NCBI RefSeq assembly: GCF_020520425.1
Contig: NC_079489.1
Span: 89,756,810-89,820,809 of the forward strand
Length of the DNA: 64,000 bases
Direction of reading: 5' to 3'
Source of the DNA: Spinacia oleracea
Taxonomy: Eukaryota > Streptophyta > Magnoliopsida > Caryophyllales > Amaranthaceae
Part shown: piece after piece, positions 59,341-64,000 of the stretch
Layout: each line of letters begins with the position of its first letter
Position numbering within the stretch: the first letter of the stretch is position 1
Notes under the pieces: model-generated
Seen by the model: only the letters and a program-made list of their open reading frames with translations
Told to the model about the DNA's origin: nothing
Databases searched by the model: none
Made by a program: the position numbers and the translations under genes

Positions 59341-60916
59341 CGTTAATGAAATACTGGTGCTCGTAGGTAATCAAAATAGCCGAAGGGTGAAACGATCTTA
59401 CTCCGCGTTTATTTCCTTATCAAGTTGGGACGACCCAAAAATCAGCATATTAATGTGAACGGACAGAACCGCATAACGAATCTTGGCTCCCTCGGTGTGT
59501 TTCATCTCGGAGTTGGGACTAAGGATGCCCATCGCCACTCGGGGGGTGCATACGCTTCGAATGTTGTCCACTCGGCACTTTCTCTAGTAGTACACCTGTC
59601 CCAAACCCAATCGCTCGCCCACTAGGTCCCTCTCATTGGTGCATGCCCCCTTGGCTTACATCGTGATTGGCCTCTTGGGACGAAATTCGTCTGTTGAATG
59701 CACTACCTCGACCGGGGCACGTGTTGGATCTACGATAGAAGCGGTACCAAGCCGACGCAAATATTACCCATAGAAGCCTATCATAAACTACGTGACATAT
59801 TATTCTTGCTTCATGTTGTAATGCTAGTTATGTATAGCGAATTATGTGATTGTGTTGAGATTGTGTGTGACAAATAATACCGGAAAACCAACGACCCTAA
59901 AAATTGCCCAAACATTCATAAACACCGATTGACCAAAGAGTTATACCAAAATACGTGTTCCGCAACCCCGGGCGATCGCCACAAAAATAAGCGACGTCGA
60001 GGACGGCCTGTAACGGATCCCACAACGCTGCACAACGCGTAAAGGACGTTATTAGGCAAGCACGCAAAATTAAGTCGTACGAAAAAAGGATAGACGAACA
60101 GAATACGAGTACCAGTCAGGGACGCATTTTCAATGCCCCTGGCTGGGCGCCAATTATTTTCAACGCCCCTGCCGGGCGCTGAAGTTACTGCCTGGCCTTT
60201 TGGTCAGGCACAGTAGCCTCGGTACCCGCGCACAAATATACGTAGCAAGGAAAAATTTTGTAACAAAGTTGCTACGAGGACGTATGGGAAAAGGCACTCG
60301 ATTTTAAGAACGACTTATAAAATAAATAACTCCTTGTGTCGTCATGATGACAATGTTCGGCACCCAAAACCGAGCATGCTAATTAAAATAACTTTGAATG
60401 TCACACGGGCAAAGATTTTCGAAAATATAAAAGAGTTCAGAGTGCACACACAATAGTCCAAATGTACTAGTCTGACTTAAGGGTAGTCATAAAGTGTCTA
60501 AAAGGCCAACTCATAAAATAAACTAATGTGTCTCCTACTCCATAATGTTAATACAGGGTCCCTGAATACCTACCCGTGATAGCCATCAAGGATCGCAATG
60601 GAAGTGACATATCCTGAACATCCACTCCTAGAGGTCGCACAAACCCAAGAGATACATGCTCTGGGACACGACCCTCTACGCTCTAAAAGGCCACTCGCCT
60701 CAAAGAGCTACACAATGCCAAAAGCCTCCCCCAACACACATGCTTTCGGGCTATTGTTTGGGTTAGAAAAGATCAGGGAGCAAAACAGAAATCATGGCAT
60801 TGGCCCTTCAAGATGAATTATTTGATCCCACTAAACTGATCGCTCCATCACCCCTAAAGGTCGACCAAACCCAATAAGGGTGGCGCAAGACCTTCAAATG
60901 GACTAATGCTCGTGGA
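59341..60916 (+). other. Leader of Tat element B, no gag or protease found
   Basis: About 1.6 kb that leads from the primer site to the acidic RT linker. No gag core, knuckle or protease DNGS motif can be read in any frame. At 60126-60185 the motif TTTTCAAxGCCCCTG..GGGCGC is repeated twice, echoing the hairpin region of the LTR. From about 60690 (AFGLLFG) it aligns with the linker of element A. Confidence 0.6.
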
Positions 60917-63900
60917 ATGAAGTTCAAGATATCTGCGGGAGAAGGCCCAATGTGTGAAGAATCCGAGTCTGAATCCGAGTCTGAACCTAATAAAATTGTA
61001 ATCCCTCCCAAAACTAGTTTAGACCCGGAAATATCCACTCCGGGAGATCTTTTTGATGTAATGCTTCACGACTTTAATAAGATGAACAAAACTTTCGAGT
61101 ATATGCCGCTTAAAAATCCGAGTAGTAATGCAGAATGCCTCGCCACTAATGAGCACGAAAAAGAGCCAGAAGAAGAATATACCGACTTAATAAAAGCTGT
61201 AAATGAACAAGAACTCAAAACCCCTATAATTGAGGACACAGAATCGGTAAATATTGTAACAGAAGAAAATCCTAAATCCATTAAGATTGGCCTCACCTTA
61301 ACTCCCACTGAAAAAATCGATCTAATCTCCACTTTGTGGGAATTCGAGGGTGTCTTTTCTTGGTCCTACAAAGACATGCCCGGAATAGATCGAGAAATCG
61401 TTGAGCATAGGATTCCGTTGGATCCCAAAATGACGCCAGTAAAACAAAAGCTATGACGGCTTAAGCCGGAAATAGCCTTGAAAATAAAAGAAGAAGTCAC
61501 TAAACAATTAGACGCGGGCTTCATAAAGGTCTCCAACTACCCAGAATGGGTGGCCAATATTGTCCCCGTAGCTAAAAAACATGGACGAGTGCGAATGTGC
61601 GTAGATTTTCGAGATCTCAACAAAGCCAGTCCCAAAGATGACTTCCCCCTACCTCACATTGACATATTGGTAGACAACACAGCGGAACATGCGCTTCTCT
61701 CCTTTATGGATGGGTACGCAGGATATAACCAAATACTTATGGCAGAAGAAGATATGGAAAAAACAACCTTCATTACCCCTTGGGGTACATATTGCTACAC
61801 GGTAATGCCTTTTGGTTTGAAAAACGTGGGGGCCACCTATCAAAGAACAGCCACCACGTTACTTCATGACATGATACACAAAGAAATTGAGGTCTATGTA
61901 AACGACATGATCGTCAAATCTAAAGACCGACGCGGTCACCTCCCGGCACTTAGGAAATTCTTCACCCGAATCCTTAAATATAACATGAGACTAAATCCAC
62001 AAAAATGTGTGTTCTGGGTAACCTCCGGAAAATTACTAGGATATGTGGTTAGTACACGGGGAATCGAGATTGACCCATCCAAGATTAAGGCCATTACCGA
62101 AATGCCCCCACCAAAAACTGAAAAACAGATAAGGGGTTTCCTAGGAAAGCTGCAATACATTAGTAGGTTCATTTCTAAGCTTACCATGACTTGCGAGCCA
62201 ATATTTAAAAAATTAAGAAAAGAAGAAAAAGCCGAATGGGATGAACAATGCCAAACTGCCTTCGATAAAATCAAAGAATACCTAAGAAAACCACCCGTCC
62301 TTTCCCCTCCTTTGCCCGGAATTCCTTTACGTCTATACCTCACCGTCACGGATACTGCAGCGGGAGCTATGCTCTCACAGTGTGTACATGGATCCGAGCG
62401 AGCCATCTACTACTTCAGCAAGAAGTTCATACAGTACGAGACAAGATATACAGAACTTGAGAAAACCTACCTCGCCCTCGTTTAGGCGTCCAAAAAACTC
62501 AGACATTACCTATTAGCCCACACCGTTCATATAGTGTCACAACTAGACCCCTTAAAATACATGTTCGAAAAGCCCGCACTAAACGGTCGCTTATCCAGAT
62601 GGTTGGTCATGCTCTCAAAATTCGATCTAAAATTCATGCCAGAAAAAACAATCAAAGGAAGAGCGGTAGCCGAATTTCTGGCCGAACATGTTACGAATGA
62701 GGAAACCACGGAAGCTTACCTCCTCCCTGACGAGGAACTTCTGATGGTACGAGACGACTATTGGACACTATACTTCGACGGAGCATCCAATCAAAAGGGA
62801 TGCGGTGTCGAAGTTCTCCTAGTCAGTCCCGAAGGGGCCCATATACCAATTTCCGTCAAACTTGACTTCGAGGCCACAAACAACGCCGCCGAGTATGAAG
62901 CCTGCATAGTCGGGCTAGAGGCCGCGGTTAGCCTCGGAGTCAAACATTTACAAGTCTTCGGGGATTCTTCCCTAATAATCAACCACATATCCAAAAGATG
63001 GAAAGTCCGAAGCACTAGTCTCTCAAAATATCAGGCTCACTTAGACCAAATAGTTGAGCAATTTGAAAAAATCGAGTATACATACTTACCAAGAGACGAC
63101 AACCAATTCGCGGATGCACTAGCAAAGTTAGCTTCGATGCTCAACATCCCGAGTGAGTGGGACGGAATGACCCTTCGGGTCGAACGAAGAAAAGAGCCGG
63201 CTTATCGCTGTGCCATAGACTCCGAACTAGAAAATACCGAAGAAGAACCATGGTATACGGACATCCTTCGTTATAAAACAAGTGGGGAATTCCCCCCAAA
63301 CACCTCCCCGCGAGCACAAAAGGCCCTACGCCTCCTCGCGTCACAATATAGCATAATCTTGGGAGAATTGTACAAATACACGCCAAATAAAATAAAGTTA
63401 CTTTGTGTTCACCAAAACCAAGCCCAAAGACTAATGGAAGAATACCATAACGGCGTCTGTGGACCTCATATGAACAGCAAAATGCTATCCCGGAAAATAT
63501 CCCGCTTAGGATATTATTGGACCACCATGGAAACCGATTGCCATCACTTTGTGAAAACCTGCCCAAAATGCCAAATTTTCAGTAACCTTAACCATTTACC
63601 TCCCTCAGAACTATACACATTCACTTCCCCATGGCCCTTTTCTACCTGGGGTATAGACATAATTGGCAAAGTAACACCCACAGGTGTAGGGGGACACGAG
63701 TACGTTTTAGTCGCAATTGATTACTTCACTAAATGGGTAGAGGCAGTCTCCTACGCGAAATTAACGGCCAAGCATGTAGCTCGCTTTCTCGAAAAGAACA
63801 TATTCTGTCGGTACGGGGTTCCACACGAAATCATAAGCGACCAAGGTTCCCACTTTAGGGCCGAAGTCCAAGACCTACTCGAAAAATATCATGTGAAACA

Positions 63901-64000
63901 TCATAAATCCTCTCCCTACAGGCCACAAATGAACGGCGCGGTAGAGGCGGCCAACAAAAACATTAAAGTCATAATTGAAAAAATGGCCGAAAACTATAGA
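60917..64000 (+). pseudogene. Tat element B pol: RT, RH, aRH and integrase
   Basis: The frame runs from the acidic linker (EESESESESEPNK) through the RT (MCVDFRDLNKASPKDDF; GYAGYNQILMAE), RNase H (YFSKKFIQYETRYTELE), a second archaeal-type RNase H (FDGASNQKGCG; NNAAEYEACI; VFGDSSLIIN; NQFADALAKL), a zinc-binding stretch (HNGVCGPHMN...CPKCQ) and the integrase core (GIDIIGK, ISDQGSHF, NGAVEAANK). The tandem RNase H places it in Tat. It is disabled by TGA at 61454-61456 (CGG/CGA expected) and TAG at 62483-62485 (Trp expected), and the RT box reads YVND instead of YVDD. From 62486 the frame stays open for 505 codons to the window edge. The end of the element is outside. Confidence 0.9.

Overview
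This is nuclear plant DNA: two split, intron-bearing genes with GT-AG splice sites sit inside a dense, nested mosaic of LTR retrotransposons (Ty3/gypsy Tat and probable Athila; Ty1/copia including a Sirevirus), LINE remnants and MITEs. The host is a eudicot. The style of the repeats makes Caryophyllales/Amaranthaceae (spinach, beet, quinoa relatives) plausible, but that is an impression and was not tested. I found no prokaryotic genes, CRISPR array, rRNA or tRNA.

Layout. 1-2190: minus-strand Tat pol fragment (RT end, RNase H, second RNase H, integrase). 2191-6389: plus-strand 3' part and LTR of a probable Athila element, whose LTR end is joined directly to Sirevirus pol. 6390-10090: minus-strand Sirevirus gag/pol pseudogene with its PBS and 5' LTR. 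10091-13919: decayed repeats, a PIF/Harbinger ORF1 pseudogene and a MITE. 13920-28915: a nine-exon alpha/beta-hydrolase gene (583 aa) whose introns hold two antisense RTE-type LINEs, an L1 remnant, two copies of a SINE-like repeat and long G and C runs. 28916-31263: intergenic, with an (AT)n run and a clean Stowaway MITE. 31264-32388: a four-exon non-canonical Aux/IAA gene (180 aa, IAA32/IAA34 type, no domain II degron). 32389-36095: non-coding, with a hAT-like element having GGGC-rich ends. 36101-44721: complete, recent copia element on the minus strand (TSD TCGGC, LTRs differing at 7 of 652 positions, intact 1364-codon polyprotein). 44848-50084: second complete, recent copia element on the plus strand (TSD AACAC, short LTRs with TA...CA ends, one gag frameshift). 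50318-57844: 5' half of a Tat element (A) with long tandem arrays in its leader. 57845-64000: a second Tat element (B) inserted into the RT of A and running off the window.

The two host genes appear complete and independent of each other. The first encodes a conserved plant serine-hydrolase-fold protein with GHSMGG elbow and candidate Asp/His. The second encodes an auxin-response repressor-type protein expected to escape TIR1/AFB-dependent turnover. Everything else is mobile-element sequence in different states of decay, so relative ages can be read from nesting: B is younger than A, the Athila-like LTR interrupts the Sirevirus, and the two copia elements are the youngest dated insertions. 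I did not find a previously undescribed biological system. The most unusual signals are the palindromic GC-rich motif clusters in several LTRs and leaders, the apparent loss of gag in both Tat elements, and the GC-rich minisatellite island in the leader of the intact copia element.
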